Assembly: GCA_011800805.1 (NCBI GenBank)
Contig: MPNW01000709.1
Coordinates: 32,501-51,904, forward strand
DNA: 19,404 nucleotides
Direction of reading: 5' to 3'
Source of the DNA: Hirudo medicinalis
Taxonomy: Eukaryota; Annelida; Clitellata; Hirudinida; Hirudinidae
Both the position numbers and the translations under genes were made by a program. The notes beneath the pieces are model-generated. The model was not told the DNA's origin and did not search any database. It saw only the letters and a program-made list of their open reading frames with translations. Numbering within the stretch: the stretch's first letter is position 1; every line of letters begins with the position of its first letter. This document shows, piece after piece, positions 10,977 through 18,122 of the stretch.

Positions 10977-13959
10977 ATAATAATTATTATTATTGTTGTG
11001 AAATGTCTTGATTGTGAATTATTGTTTATCATTGCTAGTGTTGTTAATGATTGTCATCATCATCATTGTTGTTGTTGTTGTGATGAAATTACGATGACAT
11101 GACAGTGATGACATCACAGTGATGTCATCATCAAACTGAAGCTAAACATAATCGACGAAATGTCAAACGACTCGGCGAAATTGAATCCAACCGAGAGTTT
11201 TTCCGTGTCCTTGGGGTCCATGCAGATCTTGCCCGAGGGTTCCACGTCCTGGCAGAGAATGTTCCTGGTTTCTTCAGTGAAGTAATCAACATCCAGACAG
11301 CAAGGATTTTGAGGTGGAATCTTTTTTTTTCAAAATTAAAGATAATCTTACTCCTAGACTATTAATGGATTTTAAAACTTGAATAATAGTCTCAATCCTA
11401 AGATTATGATGTTTGAAGATACACGAATCCACGATAAGTTCAAAATTTTTAGAGGAATAGAAATAAAACTTTTCAGAAGAATCAATTCGAACGGAACTCT
11501 GCACGGACGAAGATCGGCTTTGCAGTTGTGACATTTCGTGCGACATTGTTCGGCACCGAGTCGTTCCAGGATGTTGTCGTGGGACAAGTTGGAACCCAGA
11601 GTGTTGCTGTTGTTGTGCTAAACATTAAAAGACATCGACTTTTTAAAAATTTTTAGAAAATTATAAGGAAAAGAATGATTTCATTTTTAAATACTTTTGG
11701 AGTGCAAAGTACTGCATGCAGCAAATAATGGCAACTGTCGTAATGTGTCATGTTCGAAACCCAGACTCGGGAAGGTGGGCCATATTAATGGTTAACAAAA
11801 AGAGCCTCTGACGTTGTGCATGTGATGCTATAAATGAAATACTGGCCTTGTGAGGGAGATAAGTTAATTAATTAATATTAATTACACGTGCACGTGACAC
11901 CGAAAACACATCCTCCAAGGTGCCTCAGTTCAATCAAATGGTTTCATTAAGTTTCATTTTAAGACAATTCATGAAGAATAAAAATAGAGCATTTCAAAAA
12001 TATCAGAATTAACCTTGCACGGATGAAGATCGACTTTGCATTTGTGACACTTCGATTGGCATCGTTCCAGGATGTTGTCGTGGGACAAGTTGGAGCCAGA
12101 GTGTTGTTGTTGTTGTGCTAACATTGTAAGACACGAAAAAGAAAAGACATTTAGAACATTGAAAAGAAAAGAATAATTTCATTTTTAAATACTTTGGGAC
12201 TACAAAATACATTGCAAGGGAACGAATCGCAAGGCTTTGTTAGCGGGCGGTCGGAGGTTTGCTGTCCGCATATCCAATCGGATTCTTTCATGCTGAGGAT
12301 CTGCTCCCTGAACTGATAAAGGAGCTTCTGGAAGTTGGAGGATTTAATTTTAAACATAAAAAAAATATTAATGATTGCTAATGTATTATAAAAAGCCATT
12401 TCAAATATCGACCTATCTATCTATCTGTTTGCATTGGGCAGATAATATCTGTCTACATTAAGTTAAAATAATAACAATAAGCATCAGTAAGTGGATGGAA
12501 AGTCTGACCCTTGCAAACTCCGTGTTGATGATCGGAAAGTTCTTGATCTTGGAGAGGGATCCTGCAAGATCCTTCAGCAGGGCATTCACCGAAGGATTGG
12601 AAGAAGGCTTCAAGCAGATCAAGACAGAGGTTTTAGAGTTTCCTCCCAGTATGTCCCTCATCAGCATCATCAGCTTGCTGCCCCTTTCCAAATGTAAGCA
12701 GGAAGAATATGGAAACATTTCCAACAGAAAAGCTTCAGAGTTCAACAGAAGTGTAATGATCGACCTATATGAAGGATTCTAGAATCTACGGGAACCAGGT
12801 TATAAGCATGAAACATTTCAAATGTTTGATTTCCATTCTGTGTCTGCATGAATATCCATGAAACCACAAAAGACCAATGTGGAACAAATAAAATGGAATG
12901 AATATTAAAAGGCTCACTCGTAGTTGAGGAAGCTGTTTGGACAATGTACATCTGCCAATGAAGAAACGGCTCGACCAAAGGAGGACAGCGACTGTTGTAA
13001 ACTGTCCTCCGTCTGGTGAAAGAGACCCGATCTGATGTTGTCGCAAAATGTCAACAGAACGGGCAACAATATGATCGTGAATTTTGATTTGGTTGCCAGA
13101 GTGCCTTTTAGCCTGGGCTGAAGGACATGAGATGTCAGAAAATGTATCAAATGCTTATCAATAATTAAATTGATTTACCTTTTCTAAGGTCACTTCAACA
13201 AATGAGATCCTGTCCTTGTCGACTGAGCTTACATTGCGCTGAATGATGCCCGTCATGGATTGGGCATTGGGGATGCAAATGTTCGACAAGTTCTGCAGAT
13301 GGAGACGTTAAAAAAGAAGCCGAGCAAAGCCGAGGAACCGCTTCGAAAGTCTTACCGAAACGGTGATTCCTTCCTCCGGCGTCTCGACGAGATGGCACGT
13401 GCTCCTGTCGTTCAAGACGTCGATGACTTCATGGTCGTTGACCTCAAACCAGCTTAAGGTTACTTTTTCCTCAAAATATGTTTTTCTCTTATTTCCACCT
13501 TGAGGTTTAACACAGAAAAGGCTAACAATGACATAAACACTTATCAGACGATGCAATTCTCATTAATCACTTGTCTTACAACAAAATAGCCGGTCGATGA
13601 ACAAAGGCAAGACACCGTCTCGACTGCCATGACTTCCAAAAACTGTGGTAAACTTTGATGACAAATGGTCGCCCATGACGACAAAAGAAACGTTCATGCC
13701 ATTGTAGAATAATTCTACATCCCTGGCTAATTCCTTGGAGTAAATGTCTTTTGTATCGACTCGCTCGTTGTAAGTACACGGAAGCCTTCGCATGTCAAGA
13801 ATACGTAATGAGTCGAATGAGTGCATCGAATACAAGATTATGCCGTGCGCACACAAACATGTTTGGGATTTTTAATAATATTTCTGCTGACCTGTTGGGG
13901 CAGAAACCCTGAGAATACTGTGCAGCCGGAACGAGCCGACTAAAGACATTTATATTCAT
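2141..13959 (-). CDS. CCDC78: CCDC78-like protein with N-terminal degenerate kinesin motor (21 coding exons, 932 aa)
   Basis: Probable centriole/deuterosome protein: vertebrate CCDC78 acts in centriole amplification in multiciliated cells and is linked to a human myopathy. Coding exons in gene order: 13892-13959, 13580-13785, 13356-13498, 13179-13292, 12918-13117, 12509-12683, 12204-12327, 12014-12117, 11498-11617, 11192-11320, 10582-10848, 10267-10387, 5588-5655, 4964-5011, 4663-4754, 4248-4320, 3974-4099, 3515-3675, 3036-3168, 2656-2762, 2141-2360. Every junction keeps phase with GT/AG ends, and the total is 2799 nt including the stop. Residues 1-302 are a kinesin-like motor, 344-418 hold two cysteine repeats, 462-700 are mostly coiled coil, and 727-779 match the conserved CCDC78 C-terminal helix. 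The name rests on my memory of human CCDC78 (about 440 aa, no motor). The acceptors of exons 10 and 11, the donor of exon 7 and the start are least certain. An upstream ATG at 14058, spliced to 13972, would add 8 residues. Confidence 0.78.
2580..2650. repeat. CAT/CAC trinucleotide array
   Basis: It lies immediately 3' of the exon 20 donor of the CCDC78-like gene, with only a few bases between. Confidence 0.9.
2802..2855. repeat. AATC tetranucleotide array
   Basis: Imperfect AATC units in intron 19; a shorter run is at 4155-4172. Confidence 0.85.
3348..3405. repeat. AAT trinucleotide array
   Basis: Nearly pure AAT/AAC triplets in intron 18. Confidence 0.9.
3848..3905. repeat. CAT trinucleotide array
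   Basis: CAT/CAC triplets in intron 17; similar arrays at 4345-4412 in intron 15 and 2043-2140. Confidence 0.9.
5209..5420. repeat. GGAT tetranucleotide array with an unresolved base
   Basis: GGAT and GAAT units run without break from 5209 to about 5335, then decay to about 5420. The base at 5208, just before the array, is n in the sequence given. Related shorter arrays are at 8155-8183 (GGAT) and 9161-9238 (ATCC then ATTC). Confidence 0.9.
5664..5808. repeat. 48-49-bp tandem repeat, three units
   Basis: Units 5664-5712, 5713-5760 and 5761-5808 each begin GAAAAAGTACTTCTA and end TGACATT or TAACATTA. The first unit overlaps the pyrimidine tract just upstream of the exon 13 acceptor (minus strand), so the array multiplies a pyrimidine tract beside a splice site. 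Confidence 0.8.
6508..6644. repeat. GTC/CTC/ATC compound trinucleotide array
   Basis: A long imperfect run of TCG, TCC and TCA triplets in intron 12. Any frames read through it are low-complexity. Confidence 0.9.
6783..6872 (-). other. Coding-like cryptic (possibly poison) exon inside intron 12
   Basis: On the minus strand, CTGACTTTAG precedes 90 bases ending at CGACGAT|GTTAAT. The open frame reads [19 protein letters not shown] and resembles the coiled-coil exons. It starts with two bases and ends with one, exactly the phase needed between exons 12 and 13. Joined to exon 12 as modelled, it would create TAA at the junction. Confidence 0.35.
6990..7190 (-). mobile_element. tRNA-derived SINE, full-length-like copy
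   Basis: On the minus strand, box A (TGGCCGAACGG, 7057-7067) matches the pol III consensus TRGYNNARNGG exactly. Box B (GTTCGAAAC, 7100-7108) follows within a tRNA-like head. The body contains two related GCGCT-ATAAA segments. The tail is GCGCTATATAAATGAAG (about 7000-7014), typical of SINEs that borrow LINE 3' ends. It lies in the 4.6-kb intron 12. Confidence 0.65.
7578..7654. repeat. CAA then TAA trinucleotide array
   Basis: About 14 CAA units are followed by TAA units. Confidence 0.9.
7830..7991. repeat. 18-bp minisatellite, about nine units
   Basis: The unit is GGAGTAGCAGTGGCAGCC. Variant units GGAATAG at 7902 and 7956 suggest a 54-bp higher-order period. Because 18 is a multiple of three, it gives long open frames (GVAVAA repeats), which I treat as artefacts. 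Confidence 0.85.
8270..8375. repeat. Degenerate C-rich, telomere-like repeat
   Basis: Three diverged blocks start CTGAAA near 8271, 8311 and 8338, each followed by GTTA(A/G)CCC and CCTA or CCCTATCCCT segments. It contains CCCTAACCCT but is not a regular TTAGGG array. Confidence 0.55.
8645..8760 (-). mobile_element. Possible tRNA-like repeat fragment
   Basis: The minus strand carries GGGTTCGATTCCTGG (box B type, about 8688-8702), preceded by GC-rich stem-like sequence. No good box A was found. It may be a different SINE head or the edge of another repeat. The neighbouring 8400-8640 block is GC-richer than the intron around it and may belong to the same element. Confidence 0.3.
8965..9036. repeat. 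GAT/GAC trinucleotide array
   Basis: Imperfect GAT, GAC and GCT triplets in intron 12. Confidence 0.85.
9161..9238. repeat. ATCC/ATTC tetranucleotide array
   Basis: Tandem ATCC units change to ATTC near 9217. This is the reverse complement type of the GGAT array at 5209. Confidence 0.9.
9578..9633. repeat. 28-bp exact tandem duplication
   Basis: Positions 9578-9605 and 9606-9633 are identical, each beginning CCTCTCTGACTTTGCG. It lies in a pyrimidine-rich part of intron 12. Confidence 0.85.
10474..10545. repeat. AAT/AAC trinucleotide array
   Basis: Imperfect array in intron 11, near the exon 11 donor. Confidence 0.85.
10864..10995. repeat. GTT and ATT arrays in intron 10
   Basis: GTT triplets at 10864-10890 and ATT triplets at 10943-10995 lie just upstream (minus-strand sense) of exon 11. 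They give it an unusual ACAACAAC-rich approach to the acceptor. Confidence 0.85.
11106..11130. repeat. 25-bp perfect inverted repeat with 1-base centre
   Basis: GATGACATCAC, one base, then GTGATGTCATC, with an outer T-A pair. Each arm contains a TGACATCA or TGATGTCA sequence resembling CRE/ATF sites. It lies in intron 10. Confidence 0.75.
11498..12117 (-). other. Tandemly duplicated cysteine-rich exon pair (exons 8 and 9 of the CCDC78-like gene)
   Basis: Exons 12014-12117 and 11498-11617 are clearly related at DNA level. Both begin CACAACAACA after a TTAG acceptor and both encode [12 protein letters not shown]. The cysteine pattern C-x3-C-x2-C-x6-C then appears twice, as [15 protein letters not shown] (residues 363-377) and [15 protein letters not shown] (403-417). 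Exon 9 carries a 15-base in-frame insertion (LGAEQ). The two copies differ by one base near their 5' ends, and the neighbouring exon phases fit that difference, so both can be read in one protein. The spacing could bind a metal, but no known zinc-finger family is recognised. Confidence 0.72.
11712..11841 (+). mobile_element. Second, truncated copy of the same SINE
   Basis: TGCATGC near 11713 begins a segment of about 50 bases that runs through CGTAATGTGTC and TGTTCGAAACCCAG (box B). It matches the copy at 6990-7190 closely, in the opposite orientation. After a diverged middle, GTTAACAAAAAGAGC (11791-) and TGCTATAAATGAAATAC (11826-) match the body and tail. Box A is missing, so it is 5'-truncated or decayed. 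It lies in the intron between the duplicated exons 8 and 9. Confidence 0.6.
12509..13959 (-). other. Degenerate kinesin motor domain (exons 1-6 of the CCDC78-like gene)
   Basis: The order of kinesin elements is intact. The first beta strand is [12 protein letters not shown] (residues 1-12). A helix and strand follow, ending at GDHLSSKF (61-68), where kinesins have GQTGSGKT. Then come [19 protein letters not shown], equivalent to the SYLEIYNEKVYDLL strand-helix, and a switch I region NVSSVDKD (159-166) that has lost Arg-Ser-His. The switch II strand [10 protein letters not shown] (190-199) has lost the Asp and Gly of DLAGSE. The helix after switch II is [18 protein letters not shown], and [20 protein letters not shown] (243-262) matches Y-R-D-SKLT-x-LLQDSLGGNSKT residue for residue. 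The nucleotide-binding chemistry is lost while the scaffold is kept, so I infer a pseudo-motor used for binding rather than movement. Confidence 0.82.
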
Positions 13960-14042
13960 CTCGGGGAAACGCCTTGAAACAAAATGAACACCTAGTGTCA
14001 CCTCAGAAAGATTGTTTAACACGAAAACCTTGTTTTCAATTA

Positions 14043-14056
14043 GTTACCATGTCAAC
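14043..14056. promoter_or_regulatory. RFX X-box-like site upstream of the CCDC78-like gene
   Basis: GTTACCATGTCAAC matches the RFX X-box consensus GTTRCCATRGYAAC at 13 of 14 positions and is nearly palindromic. It lies about 85 bases before the probable start codon at 13959, a position typical of ciliary genes. It also lies about 520 bases from the nurim-like exon, so it could serve both divergent genes. The same bases on the minus strand can be read as a tiny first coding exon (ATG at 14058, GTAACT donor), so the two readings compete. Confidence 0.5.
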
Positions 14057-14058
14057 AT

Positions 14059-14575
14059 CGGACAAGAGCCGATTTTTTTGCGGCAATGCACGATCGATGC
14101 AAAATTAATCAAAGCCAGAAATGTCCAAGAGAATTTGGCGTAATTAAATTTCAGAGAAAAATGAACAGGCGTGGGCTTTCCAGTCGGCCATTACTCTATA
14201 GTGCTCTGTTAGATAACAGGTTGGCTTTTTTTTAATTTTCGTATCTAGATCGTGCACCGGGAGTTCTGTTGCCGGGGACTCATTTATTATCTATGACATT
14301 TATTTATGAGTTGGTTTTTATGAGTTCAAACGGCGACGAACCCCATTATGTTATCGTCCATGTTCCATGAAAATACGAGACATAAATGATTTCTCATCCG
14401 AGCATACGGACGTATGCTTTTGCTTCGTTGTCAAAAATAATTTGAGTTTTTTTTTTTTATGTTTGAGAAAGCTAAATCATTGTAGAGCGATGCTTGGATG
14501 TCGCAAAGGTTTTCTGCCTTTGAAATGAACAACTAATGGCCTGTCAAAAGTGGAATGAATTTTTTTTATGTTCAG
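14059..14575. promoter_or_regulatory. Divergent intergenic region between the CCDC78-like and nurim-like genes
   Basis: About 520 bases separate two genes transcribed away from each other, so a shared or bidirectional promoter is likely. No clear TATA box is seen in either direction. It includes an AGGCGTGGGC sequence near 14168 of the KLF/SP type and two oligo-T stretches (14229-14236 and 14449-14458). No further coding exon was recognised. Confidence 0.4.
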
Positions 14576-14576
14576 G

Positions 14577-15209
14577 ATGGTGAATGCAGTATTGACGTGG
14601 GCATCTCAGCTGGCAGCCCTGGGTGTGCTCGTTCCGACCACCTATTATTTGTTTGATTATTTCTCGGGAGACATCTTTCATCCAGAGATTCTCTGCCACA
14701 ATGAGCATGATGGTCATCTAAAATGCCTGGATCATGACAAGACCTCATTTGCCTGGAAACTTCTACCACTTTTGGCACTACTGGTTTGGCACCTGTCACC
14801 AATGTTGAAGATGAGGGAGAAATTGTTTAAAGCTTTGGATATCGAAAGTCTGCAAAGTCCAGTGTCTCTCATAATATCATGTTGCATCATTTGCTTCATT
14901 CTGTTTCACAATAACCACTTCCCTGGCCTCAACTTATGGACCGTCGGCCCCGAATCCGAGATACTCCGCTTGGTTCTGCTCTTCATCCATGGTCGTTTGT
15001 GGATTTGGATAATTTTCAGTGCTCTGGGATTCTCCTTGTTCGGGATGATGTCAAAAAATGGCTTCACTCCCTCGAAGAACTCTCCAAATTTTTCCATCTA
15101 CTTTCTACTTTTGATTTTGTTCTGGAGTGCACCCTGCATGTCTTATGACAGATTCTTCAATGCCACTGTTTTCACAGCCTTCACTTTATTTTTCAAGCCT
15201 CAATCATGA
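14577..15209 (+). CDS. NRM: Nurim-like multi-pass membrane protein, short C-terminus
   Basis: A single open exon encodes 210 residues from the ATG at 14577. An ATG at 14568 is also in frame, but TTTTTTTATGTTCAG before 14576 looks like a splice acceptor, so a 5' UTR intron or leader trans-splicing is likely. Hydrophobic segments lie at about residues 5-25, 58-75, 95-112, 128-157 and 168-200. Similarity to vertebrate nurim (inner nuclear envelope, about 262 aa) is seen in W-x-LLPLLALLVWHLSPM (nurim W-x-LGLLLLFVGQHSLM), in LNLWTVG, in FIHGRLWIWIIFSALGFSLF ([20 protein letters not shown]), and in FWSAPCMSYDRFF (LWVVPTLGTDRLL). About 20 residues before the last helix, including an RHP motif, and the C-terminal tail after the last helix are missing. 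A divergent paralogue or an unspliced last exon are alternatives. Confidence 0.62.
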   Translation: MVNAVLTWASQLAALGVLVPTTYYLFDYFSGDIFHPEILCHNEHDGHLKCLDHDKTSFAWKLLPLLALLVWHLSPMLKMREKLFKALDIESLQSPVSLIISCCIICFILFHNNHFPGLNLWTVGPESEILRLVLLFIHGRLWIWIIFSALGFSLFGMMSKNGFTPSKNSPNFSIYFLLLILFWSAPCMSYDRFFNATVFTAFTLFFKPQS

Positions 15210-18122
15210 AGTTGCTGAAAATTCAATGAACATGCCTATTTTCTCAATTTGTTGGCAGCCGACAGATGCTTTTTTAAAGAAGAAATTTTGTTTTTTAGAA
15301 TGTGATTTTTATTCACATGAATGTTGATTGCATACTTTTCATGGATGAAATTGCTTTTTTTTTGATGGAACATTTTATCAGATATGTGGAAGCTCTAAAA
15401 TTGACCATCAACAATGCTCGGTAAATTTTAAGGTCTTCCAGGGATAGGAATTATAATTTTTTTCCTCCAATTTGAATTCTTCTGAAAAGCCAGAGAAACG
15501 AGGGAAACCAATTTCATTCGAATAAGAAAAAAAAGTATAAAAAGTACAAATTGCGTCGTTGGTGAAGTAAAAGAAGGAACGAGATAAACTCAAAACGGAA
15601 AGTAATGAAACACAGAAACGATAAAATTCGGAAGACGAATGGACTGAGAAAATGGCGACTAATAAATAACAGCAGTACGCTGTTTACGACTTGCAAAGAT
15701 TCGTGCAATTATTGCGTGGGGACGATCCTCTTTTTATTTTGATCCGTCAGGCTTTGCAGTGTTTCGAGTAGATTTCTTTCCAAAACTTCTCCGAATTGTT
15801 TTCAATTAGTCCTCCAATCCTGCCATCTTAAATCTCAATATTTCCACCGAAGACAACTTCGACGCACAATTTCGACTCTTTTTAATACAAACACCTTAAA
15901 AGCATAAAATTCAATTAAATAAAAATATTTTCAAACGTGAATCTTGCGGTCTATTTTTTTGTAGGTTAATTTGCAAAACTTTAAGACCGACGTCTGAAAG
16001 TAATTAACGTAATCGGCGGTGCATGTGTTAGATCTTAAGCTAGTGTTTTCTTTTTCATCATTTTTATTAATCTTGACCTTCAGTCTAAATCGTTCGGCAC
16101 GATTAATCCTTGGCCGTCAGTCAAACCTTATTAATGGTTCGTTCTGAAATTCCACGCACTGCAAAAAATAAAAATAATCACCCAGTATTATCAATCAGTC
16201 AGCCAAACAATAAATCAACAAATAATTTAATAAACAAATCAGCCAATCAGGAGTGTCCACCCCCATTTTTTTTAGGGCTTCCATTCCCAGAGGACCTTTT
16301 CGTTGCTTCAATGGAACATCATCTCCAATTTTTTTTTTTTCTGAACAGCTTTTTTTCTGGATACAATCTTCTGGTATTGAGAGGGCACCCCTACCTAAAT
16401 CACGATTGTTTTTAACAAACCAGTAATCAGAAAAAAATCACAAAAAGCTGAATCGTTGGAATTTGTAACTGATTGAAATTCATCAATAACGTCTTCGCTT
16501 CAATGAACAGCCTCCCGAATTACATTAATCTTTTCTTTGTTAATGTAATAAACTAATTTTCCTGATATTATGGAATATCACGAAAATTTATCATTCAAAC
16601 TCTTTTGTCGCCTGTAATTCTAGAGGGGACCTTATTTTCGAGCCTAAAAAATTCTCCTCTTCCATGCTTTTCCGGCCGGCATTCTCCGTTCACAAGCGCT
16701 CCATTACCGGTTTCGCGACCCTCTATTTCCTCGAAATTAAGCCGACTACTCCGGCCGGAAATTCCACCTGGAACGACTGGTTTCGGTTTCGAATCGAATC
16801 CGGGCACCATGTTGTTGAAAAATTCCTTTTAGAGAGGGTTAGTTTAATTATTGAATAAAACGAGCAGAATTACCTCGCGAAGCTGTTAGCGTCACTCTGT
16901 CGATACGTTAATCATTTCTGATTCCCTCCCATCAGCCGGCTATTAAACCTTGATTTGCAACCTCTGACATGATTTCGCTAAAGACCTCCCAATAGGAAGA
17001 AGATGGTGATGTTGATGGTGATGAAGATGCCACTCCACCTCATTCACCTCAGGGAGCTGGAAAAATACTCCGGCAGTCCAATTATCCTTATTGGTTCCAT
17101 TCGCACCGCTTGTCCATCCAGTTTAGAAGACGACTACGACAGCAATCACATGATCAGGCATCATCAATCATCGACCAGTGCCTCTGGCTTCAATTAAGAA
17201 AATCTACGTCAGCTTCTTCTTGATTTTCGCCCATCTCCGGTCATTATTTGCCAATACGTAATCGCGTTCAAAACCCCGCTTCGGCCCATCAATCATAGGC
17301 TGTCATTAATAGTATTATTATCCACAATGAAAGGGGGGCCTCGAGCCCCCGGGCCGGATTGGTCAGATGGCGGTTGCTTTAAGGTCACTGAAATGGGTGA
17401 AGGGAAAGAAAGTGGTTTTCAAAGTCGCTAATGGTTCGATTGACTGGTCGAATTGTAGGTAGATTGTTGCAGATTCGATATTTTTTAGATTTAAAAACGA
17501 ATAAAATAAACTTGTAATTCGTAATAATTTGGTTACATTTGGCTCCCACACCTCTGTTTTGAGAATCGAGCACAACTTTGTCATAGCGTAGTTTGGTCTT
17601 TCGGGGCCACGGTTTGTGGACGAAATAAATGAAAATAGAGAAGTACATGCATGCGAACTTTAAATGTCAGCGGAATGATACTCAATTAATTACGCCGTCC
17701 ATGTCTTCCTACTCCAGCATGGCTTAATAATGTAATGGTTGTAATAGAAGAATGTGATATTGGATTTGCTAAGGGAAACTAAGCTGAATAATAATAATAA
17801 TATTAACATTATATAAAGAGTAATGAATAATAATATAATATATAATCTATAATAATATAATATAATATACATATATGGATATTCAATAACAATGTTAATT
17901 AATTATATATATTACGTGTACAATATTAATTATAACAATTGTAATAATAATAATAAGAATATACTCACCAATTACATTACAATGTAATTATCTTTATTGC
18001 TACAGTGACGAGATATCTTGACAACCCAGAACGACCAATTTACAACGTAGCATAAACTCTCCCTGAAAATAATCTCCATACGTTCACTCCTCCGCTCCTA
18101 CGATCCGTCACTCCATCCACAG
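15210..18122. other. Non-coding region right of the nurim-like gene
   Basis: AATAAA hexamers near 15660 and 15916 may end the nurim-like transcript. GC-richer islands at about 16600-16830, 17200-17400 and 17040-17200 stand out from the AT-rich background. The first gives overlapping open frames on both strands with no recognisable protein. The last contains an acceptor-like TTCACCTCAG at 17052 and an open frame ELEKYSGSPIILIGSIRTAC... ending TAA at 17197, a weak terminal-exon candidate. A stem GGGGGC-loop-GCCCCC lies at 17334-17350. The stretch 17780-17960 is extremely AT-rich. Confidence 0.4.

Larger units (their letters stand above)
3974..11320 (-). other. Coiled-coil region (exons 10-17 of the CCDC78-like gene)
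   Basis: Exon 11 (10582-10848) encodes 89 residues with no Pro or internal Gly-rich segment and heptad-like spacing ([20 protein letters not shown], then [20 protein letters not shown]). Exon 12 continues with [15 protein letters not shown]. Exons 13-17 add further charged helices after the 4.6-kb intron. The junction of exon 10 (ending DTEKLS) with exon 11 falls where the DUF4472 region of CCDC78 would begin. That family assignment is from memory. Exons 11 and 12 are GC-richer than the surrounding introns. Confidence 0.75.

Noticed and set aside
12495..12782. 95-residue plus-strand frame beginning [11 protein letters not shown]
   Set aside because: It is the antisense shadow of motor exon 6, whose minus-strand frame carries LGGNSKT.
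14048..14058. An 11-base first coding exon (ATG TTG ACA TG) for the CCDC78-like gene
   Set aside because: The phase works, but the bases form a 13/14 X-box match, and the ATG at 13959 already starts at the first motor strand; kept as an alternative start only.
16595..16832. Opposed 71- and 75-residue frames
   Set aside because: Both strands are open in a short GC-richer block, there are no domain features and no flanking exons; more likely a non-coding element.
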